A DNA stretch of 64,000 nucleotides from Paraburkholderia dilworthii (GTDB lineage: Bacteria > Pseudomonadota > Gammaproteobacteria > Burkholderiales > Burkholderiaceae): contig NZ_AWZT01000002.1 in the NCBI RefSeq assembly GCF_000472525.1, positions 62,327 through 126,326 on the forward strand, read 5' to 3'. The position numbers and the translations under genes are program-made. Below are positions 1-10,319 of the stretch, piece by piece (within the stretch, counting starts at the first letter, position 1; each line of letters begins with the position of its first letter). Under the pieces are notes generated by a model that saw only the letters and a program-made list of their open reading frames with translations, did not search any database and was not told where the DNA came from.

Positions 1-812
1 GGATAGACGCGCGTGCCGACGAGCGTCCACCACCACCACGCGGTTTCGCGACGCAAAGGCGGCAACTGGTCGCGCAGGATCAGATGGAAGTTGAACGCGG
101 CGTTGCGCAACGCAGCCATTGTTTGTGCGTCGCGCCGGTCGTCGTCGAAACGTTCGGCGGGAAAATGATCGACGGCGACGCGCGGGTCGTACATCAGCTT
201 CCAGCCGGCGTTCTTCACCGCGAGGCTGAACGCCATGTCGTTGTGAACCTGGGCGCCCGCGCCGCGCAGCCGTGCATCGAAACGGATGTTGCGCACCGCG
301 TCGCGCCGGTAGCTCATATTGGCGCCCTTCAGAATGTCGACTTGGCGTGCGCCGCCCACGCCCAGATGATGGTTGCCGATGATCTTGCCGTGCGCCGTGA
401 CCTTGCCCACCAGCGGGCGCTCGCCGTCGAGCACGCGGCCTTTCTCGTGGACCCAGTCGCGCCCGCCGAGCGCGCCGAGCCGCGCATCGTTTTCGAATGC
501 GGCTGCGATGCGTTGCACCCAGTCGGGATGCGGCGCCGCGTCGTCGTCGGTGATGGCGATCACGTCGCCGTTGGCGGCGTCGAGTCCGCGATTGAGCGCC
601 GCGACCTGGCCCGGCGCTTCAACCAGCGCCACGGATAGCGGCAGCTTGCCCGGCACCGCCGGGTCGCGCAGACACGTATGGGTCGCCTCGTCGTCGGCGC
701 GCGCCACCACGACGACTTCATCGGGCGCGCGCGACTGCCGGTGCAGCGCCGCGAGGCAGCGCGCGAGATCGGCCGGGCGGCGGTAAGTCGGAACCAGTAC
801 CGTCACTTTCAT
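1..812 (-). CDS. bceG: Family 2 glycosyltransferase of the exopolysaccharide cluster (partial, C-terminus beyond the window)
   Basis: The reading frame starts at 812 with MKVTVLVPTYRRPADLARCL, the usual N-terminus of a GT-A fold family 2 glycosyltransferase, and is open to base 1, so about 270 residues are visible and the end is missing. A DDD metal and nucleotide-sugar binding motif lies at about residues 89-91 (AITDDDAAPHPDW). A GGRDW segment follows. The enzyme would add one sugar of the lipid-linked exopolysaccharide repeat at the inner face of the cytoplasmic membrane. It follows bceF in the same direction after a 116-bp gap, which is the bceG position in the Burkholderia cepacian cluster. 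The fold is clear; the symbol rests on gene order, and the sugar specificity is unknown. Confidence 0.8.
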   Translation of the reverse strand, partial: MKVTVLVPTYRRPADLARCLAALHRQSRAPDEVVVVARADDEATHTCLRDPAVPGKLPLSVALVEAPGQVAALNRGLDAANGDVIAITDDDAAPHPDWVQRIAAAFENDARLGALGGRDWVHEKGRVLDGERPLVGKVTAHGKIIGNHHLGVGGARQVDILKGANMSYRRDAVRNIRFDARLRGAGAQVHNDMAFSLAVKNAGWKLMYDPRVAVDHFPAERFDDDRRDAQTMAALRNAAFNFHLILRDQLPPLRRETAWWWWTLVGTRVY

Positions 813-928
813 TGCGATGTCCTCATCGCGACGTCCTCGTTTCGACGTCGCTTGTTATCGTCATTGCGCCGGGCTTGCATGCGCCTGTTGCGCTCGCTGC
901 CCGATGATGTATCCGCTCGACCGCATGC

Positions 929-3151
929 TCAGGTGCTCAGGTATTCCTGAACCGCGGCGTAGCTGCGGTCATAGCCGCCGCGCGCCCGCGCCGGCATGCC
1001 GTTGAAAATGCCGCCCTGCACGTGTACGCCCGCTGCGCGCAGACGCTTCAACGCGTCGATGATCTCGCCCTCGCTATGCATGCCCGAACGCATCACGAAG
1101 AAGGTCGAGCCGGCATACGCGCCGATGATCGACGCATCGGTCACCGCGAGCACCGGCGGCGTGTCGATCAGGATCACGTCGTAGCGTTTCGCGAGACCGT
1201 CGAGGTATTGCGGCAGACGCGGCGACATCAGTAGTTCCGACGGATTCGGCGGCCGGCGCCCGCACGAAATGAAACTCAGGTTCTCGATTTCCGACGCGCG
1301 GATCGCCTCCTCCAGCGAGATCTGGCCGCTCAGAAGTTCCGAAAGGCCGTTCTCCTGCGTGCCGCCCAGATAGCGTTCGAGCACGCCGCGACGCATATCG
1401 CCGTCGATCATCAGCACACGCTTGCCCGAATGCGCGAGCAGCACCGCGAGGTTGACCGTGAGGAAGCTCTTGCCGACGCCGGCCATCGGGCCCGTCAGCA
1501 TGACGATGCGGTTTTTCGCGTCCATCATCGTGAACTGCATCGACGTGCGCAGGCTGCGCAGGCTCTCGACCGTGACGTCCTTCGGCCGCGCGTTTGCGAG
1601 CACCGAACGCAGGCGTTCGCCGCCGCGCTGAAAGCCGTTTTCGAGCAGCGTCTGTTCCGCGCTCATCGGCACGAGCCCGAACACCGGCAGATGGAACGCT
1701 CGCTCGATATGCTCCGGGTCGTCGATGCCCTTGAACATATTGCGGCGCAGGAACACGAAGCCGGTGCCCGCGATCAGCCCGAGGATGGTTGCCGCCGACA
1801 GGATCAGCGCCTTCTTCGGCTTGACCGGCGCGCCGGGGCGCAGCGCGGCGTCTACGATATGCACGTTGCCGCCGGTGCCGGCCTTCTGCACCGACAACTC
1901 CTGCACGCGGTTGAGCAGCAGCACGTAGATGTCCTCCGCCACTTTCGCGTCGCGCTGCAACTGCACGGCCTTCACTTCGGTGGCCGGCAGATCGCGGAAG
2001 CGGTCCGCGTATTTGGTGCGCTGTGCCTGCAACTCGGCCATCTGTTCGCGCGCGGCCTTGAGCATCGGATGGTCGTCGCCGTAACGCTCGGTGAGCTGCG
2101 CCATTTGCAGGCGCAAGCCGGCGATCTGCTGCTCGTATTGCACGCTGCCTTCGAGATACACCTTGGCCTCGTCGCTCGCGTTGATCGAGCCGGACTGGCG
2201 CTGATAAGCGGTCAGCGCGGCCTCGGCGCGTTCGAGGTCCGACTTCAGGCGCGGCTCCTCGCTCTTCAGGAAGTCGAGCATCTTGCTCGCGTCGGCCTGC
2301 TTGTTCGAAATGTGCTGGCGCACATACGACTGCGCGAGCGCATTGGCGACGAGCGCGGCATGCTCGGGGTTCTTGTCCTCGAGCGAGATCTGGATCACGC
2401 CGGTCTGCTTGCCCTGTTCCTGCACGCTGATTGCCGACTGGAACGCGCTGATCGCGTCGAGATCATTCGCGCGGACCACCGTGAATTCCTCCCCTGGACG
2501 CGCGACGAGCTTGTTGACCAGCATCGTCACGCCGCCCCCTTGTGCCTGTTGCCCGACCTGGCCGCGCAACAGCAGTGCGCCGTTTTCGGCATGCAGTTCG
2601 TAGCGGCCGCCGTCGAGCGCTTTCATGGTCAGCTTCTGACCTTCAAGCGCGGGCAGCACGTCGATTGAATCGATGTCGGCGACCTCGCCGCCCCATGCAT
2701 ACGACGACAGCCCGAGCCACGGCCGCGCCGGCTCGCCGGGCGTGGCCATGCGTGCGGCGATGCTGCCGAGGAGCGGCAGCGTTTTCGGCGTGACGCTAAA
2801 GTTCAGCTTCATCTGCTCGACGACGGGACCGACCACGCCGCGGCTCTTGATGATCTCGATTTCGGCGTCGGTCGGCAGCGAGGTCGAGCCGCTGGTGATC
2901 GCTGCGCCGGTCTGCGTCTGCGTAAGCGCCTGCGAGGTGTTGTCGGCCTGCTCGACGCGCACGTGCGCATCGGCCGAATAGATCGGCTTGGCGAGCACAC
3001 AGTACGCGCCGGCAATCGCAACGACCGCCGCGGCGATCGCGATCAGCCACCAGATGTCGTCGAGGATCACCTGCACCAGTTGCCCGAGGACCACGTCCTC
3101 TTCTTCGGTCCTGAGCGGACCGGCCATGTGTGGAGAGATTTGATTGCTCAC
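929..3151 (-). CDS. bceF: Polysaccharide biosynthesis tyrosine autokinase (BceF/Wzc type)
   Basis: This is a 740-residue inner-membrane co-polymerase and BY-kinase that sets chain length and controls export of the exopolysaccharide. A Wzz-type domain begins with a membrane segment at about 33-56. A long helical region at about 275-400 looks coiled. A second membrane segment lies at about 448-470. The cytoplasmic kinase domain has Walker A GPMAGVGKS (554-562), Walker A' LMIDGDMRR (580-588) and Walker B DVILIDTPP (658-666). The C-terminal tail holds three tyrosines (727, 731, 737), the usual autophosphorylation cluster. It lies 168 bp after bceE, and its expected phosphatase bceD is two genes upstream. 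Length and domain order match BceF, EpsB and Wzc kinases that have membrane and kinase parts in one chain. Confidence 0.95.
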   Translation of the reverse strand: MSNQISPHMAGPLRTEEEDVVLGQLVQVILDDIWWLIAIAAAVVAIAGAYCVLAKPIYSADAHVRVEQADNTSQALTQTQTGAAITSGSTSLPTDAEIEIIKSRGVVGPVVEQMKLNFSVTPKTLPLLGSIAARMATPGEPARPWLGLSSYAWGGEVADIDSIDVLPALEGQKLTMKALDGGRYELHAENGALLLRGQVGQQAQGGGVTMLVNKLVARPGEEFTVVRANDLDAISAFQSAISVQEQGKQTGVIQISLEDKNPEHAALVANALAQSYVRQHISNKQADASKMLDFLKSEEPRLKSDLERAEAALTAYQRQSGSINASDEAKVYLEGSVQYEQQIAGLRLQMAQLTERYGDDHPMLKAAREQMAELQAQRTKYADRFRDLPATEVKAVQLQRDAKVAEDIYVLLLNRVQELSVQKAGTGGNVHIVDAALRPGAPVKPKKALILSAATILGLIAGTGFVFLRRNMFKGIDDPEHIERAFHLPVFGLVPMSAEQTLLENGFQRGGERLRSVLANARPKDVTVESLRSLRTSMQFTMMDAKNRIVMLTGPMAGVGKSFLTVNLAVLLAHSGKRVLMIDGDMRRGVLERYLGGTQENGLSELLSGQISLEEAIRASEIENLSFISCGRRPPNPSELLMSPRLPQYLDGLAKRYDVILIDTPPVLAVTDASIIGAYAGSTFFVMRSGMHSEGEIIDALKRLRAAGVHVQGGIFNGMPARARGGYDRSYAAVQEYLST

Positions 3152-3319
3152 GATTCGATCCCGTATCGGTTGCTTGTGCGGTTGTTTGTATGCATCTGCT
3201 TCGGCGTTTGCTTGTGCGGCTTTTGCGTTTGCTTATGTGTTCGCCAGGTGCGTTCGCCTCGGTCCCGCGCCGCGGCCATCGGCGATGGCGCGGCGCGGGC
3301 CTCGACACGGCTCAGGCGC

Positions 3320-4555
3320 TTAACGCGTGAGCTGCTTCAGGTAGAACAGTGTCTGCACGCTCGGCAACACTTGCTGCAACACGCGGTTGAACGTGGTCGA
3401 CGCGGCAGTGCCCACATACACGACATCCATCGGCTGCAACTGGAACTGCGCGGACAGCATGATCGCGTCGGGCTGCGTCATGTCGAGGCGGTAGACGTCC
3501 GGTGTCGTCGGATGCTCGCGCATGCCGCGCATCACGAAGATCTGGCGCGGATTGGCGTCGGTATCGAGAATGCCGCCCGCTTGCGTGAGCGCGTCGGCAA
3601 TCGTCAGACGCCCCTTGAGCATCGGCACCTGGATCGGCGTCTTCACCTCACCCATCACGAAGATGCGGCTGTTGCTGCGATCCGGCACATTGATCACGTC
3701 GCCGTTTTGCAGCATCACGTTCTGCGTGGTGTCGCCGGCATCCAGCATGCGGTTCGCGTCGAGCACGTACAGCTTGTTGTTGCGCGTGAGGCGCACGCGC
3801 TGGATGTCGGCGTCGGCGGTCGCGCCACCCGAGCGCGTGAGCGCGTCGACGAGCGTGAGCGGCACGTCGCTCACCGCGAGCGGACCCGGTGTCTTCACTT
3901 CGCCCGTGACCTGTACTTTCTGGCCGCGATACGACAGTACGCGCACGTCGACCTGTGGATTGCGGATATAGCGCACAAGGCCGCTCGCGAGCTGATCGCG
4001 CAACTCGCCGACGGTTTTGCCCGCGGCCCTGATGCGGCCGACGAACGGGAAAAAGATGGTGCCGTCGGCGGCGATGGTCTGCCCGTACGGATCGGCCTGG
4101 CCGGGCAACGCGGCCGTGTACGGCTGCTGCAATGCGCCGGCAATGGTCTGGGTGCTGGTGCCGCCCGCCGACAGCGTGCTGCCCTGCGGCGTGGTCAATT
4201 CGGGGTGATCCCACACGGTGATGCCGAGAATGTCCTGCGGCGAAAGCCGGTAGACGTATTGCGACGGATCGCTGAAGGTCGATGTGGGCAGCGCTCGCGG
4301 CGGCGCGCTCGCTTCGGCCTGGGCTTGCGCCGCGACGACGCTCGCGTCGATCACATGGACCGGATAGGTTTCGGCGGGCTGGCCCTGGTGCTGGCCGTCG
4401 TCTTTCAGACGCGACGTGTCGAGATAGTTGCCCGGTGCGGTGGCGCAGGCCGACAGAAAGGACGTCAGCAAAAGCGTGGCGGCGAACTTCGCGCGGAGGT
4501 TCGCTCCCAAGTTCGTTTTCAGGTTCGTGAATGCGTGTGTAGCGGGTGTTTTCAT
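3320..4555 (-). CDS. bceE: Polysaccharide export outer-membrane lipoprotein (Wza/BceE type)
   Basis: This is the outer-membrane export pore of the Wzy-dependent exopolysaccharide pathway, 411 residues from the chosen start. The N-terminus carries a lipoprotein signal with lipobox LSAC, so the lipidated cysteine would be Cys37. A Poly_export domain is recognisable at YRLSPQDILGITVWDHPEL, followed by SLBB-like segments (VQVTGEVKTPGPLAV and RIFVMGEVKTPIQVP). I chose the ATG at 4555 because it overlaps the bceD stop as TGATG, a normal coupled start. An in-frame ATG two codons upstream (4561) is an alternative, and longer upstream extension is low-complexity Arg-rich and unlikely. The gene sits between bceD and bceF in one operon. 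Confidence 0.93.
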   Translation of the reverse strand: MKTPATHAFTNLKTNLGANLRAKFAATLLLTSFLSACATAPGNYLDTSRLKDDGQHQGQPAETYPVHVIDASVVAAQAQAEASAPPRALPTSTFSDPSQYVYRLSPQDILGITVWDHPELTTPQGSTLSAGGTSTQTIAGALQQPYTAALPGQADPYGQTIAADGTIFFPFVGRIRAAGKTVGELRDQLASGLVRYIRNPQVDVRVLSYRGQKVQVTGEVKTPGPLAVSDVPLTLVDALTRSGGATADADIQRVRLTRNNKLYVLDANRMLDAGDTTQNVMLQNGDVINVPDRSNSRIFVMGEVKTPIQVPMLKGRLTIADALTQAGGILDTDANPRQIFVMRGMREHPTTPDVYRLDMTQPDAIMLSAQFQLQPMDVVYVGTAASTTFNRVLQQVLPSVQTLFYLKQLTR

Positions 4556-5010
4556 CAGCATATTTTTTTCAGCCATCCCATGACCAGATGTTCGATGAGC
4601 ACGAGACTCTCCGTGTAAGCGGATTCCTCGCCGCCGTGCGGATCGGCGACGTCGGAGACGTCTTCCCATTTGCCGAGCGGGAAGACCTTGCCGCGTGAAG
4701 CCGGGTCGAGCGCTTCGACTTCGCTCACCTGCGCGCGCTCGCTCACGAGCACCAGATCGGCGGAACGCACGAGTTGCCGGTCCAGCCGCCGCGAGTGATG
4801 CGTGCTGGACGCGACGCCGCGCTCCGCGAGCAGGCGCCGCATCACCGGGTCCATGCCGTGACCGTTCATCGCGCGGATGCCCGCCGAATGAAACGCAATG
4901 GACGCCGCCGACGCGTGCGAGCGCGCAGCCTGGCGCGCCTTGAACAGCATTTCAGCGGCAGGCGAACGGCACACGTTGGCGTGGCAGACGATCAGAACAT
5001 TGGCGAACAT
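4555..5010 (-). CDS. bceD: Low-molecular-weight protein tyrosine phosphatase (Wzb/BceD type)
   Basis: This cytoplasmic phosphatase of 151 residues should dephosphorylate the BceF autokinase and so drive the phosphorylation cycle needed for high-molecular-weight polymer. The P-loop C-X5-R is present at Cys9 to Arg15 (VCHANVCRSP), and the general-acid Asp-Pro pair is at 123-124 (ADPHGGEES). The length fits the LMW-PTP family. It lies 54 bp downstream of bceC, and its stop overlaps the bceE start by one base. There is nothing irregular in the sequence. The symbol follows motif plus gene order. Confidence 0.93.
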   Translation of the reverse strand: MFANVLIVCHANVCRSPAAEMLFKARQAARSHASAASIAFHSAGIRAMNGHGMDPVMRRLLAERGVASSTHHSRRLDRQLVRSADLVLVSERAQVSEVEALDPASRGKVFPLGKWEDVSDVADPHGGEESAYTESLVLIEHLVMGWLKKIC

Positions 5011-5064
5011 GGCAGGCTCCGTGATGAGGCGCGGCTAATACGTAAGAGCGAACTGCAAGCCGGC

Positions 5065-6525
5065 TTACTGGCCGGCCTCCGCCGCGGCGAGTGCATCGGT
5101 TTGCGCATCGGTTTGCATGAGCGGCAGACCGTTCGCGCCGACCCTGGCGGGCGCATTGCGCAGCGCATGCTGACGGCCGATTGCGTGATATTCGATGCCG
5201 AGTTCGAGCAGCGCGTCCGGCTCGTACAGATTGCGACCGTCGAAAATGAGCGGCGTCTTCAGAATCGTTTTGAGCGCATCGAAGTCCGGACTCTTGAAGA
5301 CCTTCCATTCGGTGAGGATCACGAGCGCATCGGCACCATCGGCGGCTTCCATCTCTTCGTTCGTGAACTCAAGGCGCGCGTGCTGCTGCGGTACCTCCTT
5401 CAGATCGAGCGCGAACACGCGCTTCGATTCGTCGATTGCGACCGGGTCGTACGCCTTCACGCGTGCGCCGCGACGCAGCAGCTCGGCAATCAGCGGACGG
5501 CTCGGCGCTTCGCGCATGTCGTCGGTATTGGGCTTGAACGCGAGGCCCCACACGGCGAACGTGCGGTCCGACAGGTCTTCGCCGAGGCGCGCGACGATCT
5601 TCTGCGCGAGCACCTTCTTCTGCGTGTCGTTGACCGCTTCCACCGCTTCGAGAATGCGCAGGTTCGCGTCGTGATCGGCGGCCGTGCGGATCAGCGCCTG
5701 CACGTCTTTCGGGAAGCACGAACCGCCGTAGCCGCAACCGGCATACAGGAAGTCATAGCCGATGCGCGGATCGCTACCGATGCCGCGACGCACGGCCTCG
5801 ATATCGGCGCCCACCCGATCGGCCAGATTAGCGAGCTCGTTCATGTACGAAATGCGCGTGGCGAGCATCGCGTTGGCCGCGTACTTGGTGAACTCCGCCG
5901 AGCGCACGTCCATATAGAGCGTGCGTTCGCGATTGCGATTGAACGGTGCGTAGAGGCGCTTCATCAACTCGCGCGCTTTTTCGCCGGGCACGTCCTCATC
6001 GCAACCGAGCACGATGCGATCGGGCCGCGTGAAGTCTTCCACCGCCGCGCCTTCCTTCAGGAATTCGGGGTTCGACACGACCGAGAACATGTGATCGAGA
6101 TTGCGCATCTCGAGCTCTTGCGCGATCGCTTCACGCACGCGCGAGGCGGTGCCGACGGGCACCGTCGACTTGTCGACGATCACCTTGAAGCCCGTCATAT
6201 GGCGGCCGATGTTGCGCGCAGCGGCGAGCACGTATTGCAGGTCGGCGGAGCCGTCTTCGTCCGACGGCGTACCCACCGCGATGAACTGGATGTCGCCGTG
6301 CGCGACCGCAGCTTCGACATCGGTCGAAAACGTCAGGCGTCCGGCCTTGCGATTGCGCGCGATGATCTCCTGCAGACCCGGTTCATGGATCGGCACACCG
6401 CCGTTGTTGAGCACGTCGATCTTGCGCTGATCGACGTCGAGACAGAACACGTCGTGGCCGATGTCGGCCAGACATGCGCCCGTCACGAGGCCTACGTAGC
6501 CGCTACCGATGATCGTCAGGTTCAT
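5065..6525 (-). CDS. bceC: UDP-glucose 6-dehydrogenase
   Basis: The protein (486 residues) oxidises UDP-glucose twice to UDP-glucuronate, the glucuronic-acid donor of cepacian-type polysaccharide, using NAD+. The N-terminal Rossmann motif is [12 protein letters not shown] (residues 5-16). The catalytic cysteine is Cys270 in [10 protein letters not shown]. The middle and C-terminal UDP-binding domains follow ([29 protein letters not shown]). The C-terminus has about 30 extra low-complexity residues, which is common in Burkholderia homologues. It lies 29 bp after bceB in the same operon. A paralogous Ugd elsewhere in the genome cannot be excluded. Confidence 0.95.
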   Translation of the reverse strand: MNLTIIGSGYVGLVTGACLADIGHDVFCLDVDQRKIDVLNNGGVPIHEPGLQEIIARNRKAGRLTFSTDVEAAVAHGDIQFIAVGTPSDEDGSADLQYVLAAARNIGRHMTGFKVIVDKSTVPVGTASRVREAIAQELEMRNLDHMFSVVSNPEFLKEGAAVEDFTRPDRIVLGCDEDVPGEKARELMKRLYAPFNRNRERTLYMDVRSAEFTKYAANAMLATRISYMNELANLADRVGADIEAVRRGIGSDPRIGYDFLYAGCGYGGSCFPKDVQALIRTAADHDANLRILEAVEAVNDTQKKVLAQKIVARLGEDLSDRTFAVWGLAFKPNTDDMREAPSRPLIAELLRRGARVKAYDPVAIDESKRVFALDLKEVPQQHARLEFTNEEMEAADGADALVILTEWKVFKSPDFDALKTILKTPLIFDGRNLYEPDALLELGIEYHAIGRQHALRNAPARVGANGLPLMQTDAQTDALAAAEAGQ

Positions 6526-6554
6526 GTGTTACCTCGCAGGAAATTTGAGTTGGT

Positions 6555-7952
6555 TCAATATGCGTTGCTACCGGCAAAGCCCTTCCACAGCGTCAGCACG
6601 ACGATCTTGATGTCGAGCCAGAAGGTCCAGTGCTGCATGTAGTACAGATCGAGCTTCACGCGCCCCATCATCTTTTCGATGCGGTCGGTTTCGCCGCGAT
6701 AGCCGTTGATCTGGGCCCATCCCGTGATGCCCGGCTTGATGCGATAGCGGTGCATGTAGCCCTTCACCAGATCCTTGTAGATGTCGTCGTGTTCGAGCGC
6801 ATGCGGACGCGGCCCGACCACCGACATTTCGCCGCGCAGCACGTTGATGAATTGCGGCAACTCATCCAGGCTCGTGCGACGCAGGAACGCGCCCACCGCG
6901 GTAATGCGCGGGTCGCGCCGCGTGGCCTGGGTGATCTTGCCGGCCTCTTCCTTGTGCATCTTCATCGAGCGGAATTTGTAGATCTCGAACTCGTGTCCGT
7001 CGATGCCCTTGCGCTTCTGGCGAAAGAACACGGGACCGGGCGAACTGAGCTTGACCATCGCTGCGATCACGAGCATCAACGGAGCAAGCGCGGTCAATGC
7101 GGCGAGCGCAAAGAGGCGGTCGAAGATGCGCTTGGGCAGCACGCGCAAATCGGTGATCGGCGACGCCGCCAGGTTGATCGCCGGCACACCGAGGAGTTCG
7201 ACCATCGGCTGATTGAAGAGCGTGAGACTGCGCACGTCCGGAATGAAGCGGATGTTCACGAAGTCGTTGCGCAGATCCATCACGAAGCGATGGATCTGCT
7301 TCTCCTTCGAGATCGGCAGCGCGAGCCACAACTCGCGGATCGCGCGCTGGCGCACCAGCTGGATCATGCGCTGATAGTCGCGCTCGACGGGGACGTCTTC
7401 GATTGCGTCAGCCGCGTCGGGGTCTTCATAGTGGTTGATCGTGCCGTCCTCGTCGAACACCACGACCGGGCTAAAGCCCGCATCCGGATGGCTACGCATC
7501 TGCTGGATCAGAAAGCGCCCGTACGGCGCGCCGCCGACAATCGCCACCGCGCGCTGATTGAAACCCTCGCGGCGCAGCCCGCGCAGAATCGAATAGACGA
7601 TCACCTTCGTGACGATCAGCAGCACGATGGTCACGAGCGCCCAGTAGACGAGCCACAGGCGCGACAGGCTGTCCGCGAGGTGCAGGCTGAAACTGATCAG
7701 CACACCGGTGACTTCGACCATTGCCCAGCCGCCCGCGACGCGACACAGCAGGTCGTACAGCGGCTTGCCGCGCCATGACTGATAGATGCCGAGCGCCGGG
7801 AAAAACACCACCGCCAGCAGAACGTCGAACGCGAGCGAAACGCTTTGCATATCGTCCAGCCACACGACTTTCCCGTTGTGCACGGCCGCCGCGATTGCGG
7901 CGCCGAGCGCGACCATCGCGACGTCGATGATTCTCGATAGAACGCTCAGCAT
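6555..7952 (-). CDS. bceB: Undecaprenyl-phosphate glucose phosphotransferase (priming enzyme)
   Basis: This 465-residue integral membrane protein starts repeat-unit assembly by moving glucose-1-phosphate from UDP-glucose to undecaprenyl phosphate. Four hydrophobic segments lie within residues 8-122. A nucleotide-binding-like domain follows ([13 protein letters not shown], 135-147). A fifth hydrophobic segment (276-300) leads into the bacterial sugar transferase domain with KFRSM (326-330), DELPQ (363-367) and VGPRP (379-383). The start has a GAGGGG ribosome site six bases upstream. It is the first gene of the minus-strand bce operon, so the operon promoter must lie in the 643-bp spacer shared with bceA. 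Confidence 0.94.
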   Translation of the reverse strand: MLSVLSRIIDVAMVALGAAIAAAVHNGKVVWLDDMQSVSLAFDVLLAVVFFPALGIYQSWRGKPLYDLLCRVAGGWAMVEVTGVLISFSLHLADSLSRLWLVYWALVTIVLLIVTKVIVYSILRGLRREGFNQRAVAIVGGAPYGRFLIQQMRSHPDAGFSPVVVFDEDGTINHYEDPDAADAIEDVPVERDYQRMIQLVRQRAIRELWLALPISKEKQIHRFVMDLRNDFVNIRFIPDVRSLTLFNQPMVELLGVPAINLAASPITDLRVLPKRIFDRLFALAALTALAPLMLVIAAMVKLSSPGPVFFRQKRKGIDGHEFEIYKFRSMKMHKEEAGKITQATRRDPRITAVGAFLRRTSLDELPQFINVLRGEMSVVGPRPHALEHDDIYKDLVKGYMHRYRIKPGITGWAQINGYRGETDRIEKMMGRVKLDLYYMQHWTFWLDIKIVVLTLWKGFAGSNAY

Positions 7953-8595
7953 GCGCTGCCCCTCAGTTCGTCAGTCAAGTGCCATCCCGTTGGTTAGTCG
8001 GCGGGTTGCCTGGAATACCCAGGCTCAATCGCTCCGGCAGCAGCACGCACAACGCCGGTACTCGCGTTGGCGAATAATTGCCCGACGCGAAACCGATTGA
8101 AGCCGTGCTAATTGCAATTCCGTTTCCCACTTTGCTAAGCCGATGCTCGGCCGCAGTGAAAAACGCGTCTCGGAATGAGTGAATGTCCTTCTCAGGTATA
8201 GATAAAGCGTTATTAAAATTCGCTCCGCAAGGCCGCAAAAATCTCAAAATGTATCGGTCAAAAATTCGCCATTTTTTGTCATTTTGTGCGGCAGTTTTTA
8301 CCGGGAAAATGCTGCAATATGGGCGATTTCGGCGTGATAGGAGCATGCAGCCGTGTTCATGCGATACGCGTGCGCCAAGAACCGGGCCGCATTCCGGCTC
8401 ATGCGCCAGCACAAAAATTATCCATCTGATTTTTATCTGTAATTTTATTTTTTGAAAAATAATGACGACATTTTTTGTTCACGAATGTGACGGATTTTAT
8501 AGCGCGCTTTATATAGTTTCCAATTAACGCGCTTTTATTGATTTCGCGCTTCGTGATAAAACTCGATGCATTCATCCAGCCCCGAGGAGTCCATC
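7953..8595. promoter_or_regulatory. AT-rich divergent regulatory spacer between bceB and bceA
   Basis: These 643 bases separate the two start codons of the exopolysaccharide cluster and contain no convincing gene. The part from about 8190 to 8560 is much richer in A and T than the coding DNA around it, with runs such as TTTTATTTTTTGAAAAATAA near 8440. On the plus strand a weak promoter can be drawn as TTGTTC, a 17-base gap and TATAGC (8477-8505 approximately). The size and base content suggest several regulator sites or nucleoid-protein binding. That is inference; no known operator is recognised. Confidence 0.6.
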
Positions 8596-10161
8596 ATGAC
8601 AGCTCCGGTTACGGCAACGTCCGCCGACACCCGGTCCACGCAAGTGACATCCACTCACGTCAAGCTCAAGGTTCATCCCGTGATTCTGGCGGGCGGCTCG
8701 GGCACGCGCTTGTGGCCGATGTCGCGCGAGCAGCATCCCAAGCAGCTGATCGGCCTGCTCGGCGAAGATTCGCTGCTGCAATCGACCACGCGCCGTCTCG
8801 ACGGGCTCGAGGCCGGCTATCCGCTCACCGGGCAACTCGTCGTGGTGGCCAACGAAGAGCAGCGCTTCACGACCGCCGAGCAGTTACGCACGAGCGGCAA
8901 ACCCACTCGGCTGATTCTGGAACCGGTAGGCCGCGATACGGCGCCCGCGCTGACCGTGGCCGCGCTTTCGATTGCCGCGCAGGACGAGGACGGCATCATG
9001 GTCGTGATGCCCGCGGATCACGCGGTAACCGACATCGACGGATTTCATGCCGCGGTGGCCGCGGGCGTGCAGCATGCTGCGGCGGGCCATATCGTCACGA
9101 TGGGTATCGTGCCGACACGCGCGGAAACGGGCTATGGCTATATTCGAATCGGTGCGGCTATCGGCATGCCTGGCAATCCTGATGAAATGCCAGGAGCGGA
9201 CGCCGCCGATGCAAGCGCTCCGGTCGCCGCGCACAAGCTCGACCGCTTCGTCGAAAAGCCGCATCTCGAACTGGCGCAGCGCTATATCGAATCGCGCGAA
9301 TACTGGTGGAATAGCGGCATTTTCATCATGCGCGCATCGACGTGGCTGAAGGCGATCCGCCACTTCCAGCCGGCGATCTACGAAGCGTGCGACGCGGCAT
9401 ACGCGGGCGGCAAGTCCGACGGCGACTTTTTCCGCTTGCAGCGCGATGCGTTCAGTGCGTCCCCTTCGAACTCGATCGACTACGCGGTGATGGAGCAGCT
9501 CGGCAACGAACAGGGCGCCCTGTCAGGCGTGGTCGTGCCGTTGCAGGCGGGCTGGTCGGACGTGGGCTCGTGGGACGCGATCTGGGACATCTCGGAGAAA
9601 GACGCCGAGCAGAACGTGGGCCGCGGCCGCGTGATGTTCGAAGGCGCCTCCTCCACCTTCGCCCATTCGGAAGGACGCCTGATTGCCTGCGTGGGCACGC
9701 GCGATCTCGTCGTCGTCGAAACGGCCGACGCGATTCTCGTCGCGGATAAGTCGCGCGTGCAGGACGTCAAGAAGATCGTGGGCCGCATTCGCAGCGAGGG
9801 CGGCATTGAAGCGGCGAACCATCGCAAGGTGCATCGCCCGTGGGGCAACTACGATTCCGTCGATACCGGCGAGCGCTTCCAGGTTAAGCGCATTGTCGTG
9901 AAACCGGGCGCTCGCCTTTCGCTGCAAATGCATCATCACCGCGCCGAACATTGGATCGTTGTGCGCGGCACCGCACTCGTCACGCGAGGTGAAGAGCGTT
10001 TTATCGTCTCCGAAAACGAATCGGCTTATATCCCGCTTGGCGTTACGCACCGTCTCGAGAACCCCGGCAAGATGCCGCTCGAAATGATCGAGGTGCAATC
10101 CGGTTCGTATCTCGGCGAAGACGATATCGTGCGCTTCGACGATACCTACGGACGCCAGTAA
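8596..10161 (+). CDS. bceA: Mannose-1-phosphate guanylyltransferase / mannose-6-phosphate isomerase
   Basis: This bifunctional cytoplasmic enzyme makes GDP-mannose, the donor for mannose and, after conversion, rhamnose residues of the exopolysaccharide. The nucleotidyltransferase signature GGSGTRLWPMSRE is at residues 33-45 and FVEKP marks the sugar-phosphate site. The C-terminal type II phosphomannose isomerase is a cupin with a metal-binding His cluster (LQMHHHRAEHW). I chose the ATG at 8596 because GAGGAG lies just upstream; an in-frame ATG at 8566 would add ten residues without a ribosome site. The length is 521 residues. It is transcribed away from the rest of the bce genes and ends 158 bp before the convergent transposase-like gene. 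Confidence 0.95.
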   Translation: MTAPVTATSADTRSTQVTSTHVKLKVHPVILAGGSGTRLWPMSREQHPKQLIGLLGEDSLLQSTTRRLDGLEAGYPLTGQLVVVANEEQRFTTAEQLRTSGKPTRLILEPVGRDTAPALTVAALSIAAQDEDGIMVVMPADHAVTDIDGFHAAVAAGVQHAAAGHIVTMGIVPTRAETGYGYIRIGAAIGMPGNPDEMPGADAADASAPVAAHKLDRFVEKPHLELAQRYIESREYWWNSGIFIMRASTWLKAIRHFQPAIYEACDAAYAGGKSDGDFFRLQRDAFSASPSNSIDYAVMEQLGNEQGALSGVVVPLQAGWSDVGSWDAIWDISEKDAEQNVGRGRVMFEGASSTFAHSEGRLIACVGTRDLVVVETADAILVADKSRVQDVKKIVGRIRSEGGIEAANHRKVHRPWGNYDSVDTGERFQVKRIVVKPGARLSLQMHHHRAEHWIVVRGTALVTRGEERFIVSENESAYIPLGVTHRLENPGKMPLEMIEVQSGSYLGEDDIVRFDDTYGRQ

Positions 10162-10236
10162 CGCACTGAATCAGGCACGCGAGGTCACTTGCAGGAACAG
10201 CGTTGGGTAGAGCGACCGACGACAGCCACTGACGAC

Positions 10237-10271
10237 AGCGAATGATCACAGCGAATGATCACAGCGAATGA
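10237..10271. repeat. Short tandem repeat, 13-bp unit, about 2.7 copies
   Basis: The unit AGCGAATGATCAC occurs twice without change and then as a nine-base partial copy. It sits in the 158-bp gap between the convergent ends of bceA and the transposase-like gene. Confidence 0.8.
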
Positions 10272-10319
10272 AGCGGGAACCTGCGGCGGTTGCTCCGACA
10301 GCCGCGGGGTACTGCCTGC

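Noticed and set aside
4774..6642. A long plus-strand open frame opposite bceC and bceD
   Set aside because: Shadow of two clear genes; composition is His/Arg/Val-rich and not protein-like.
7975..8412. A minus-strand frame in the bceA-bceB spacer
   Set aside because: AT-rich non-coding DNA with no start signal and no recognisable product.
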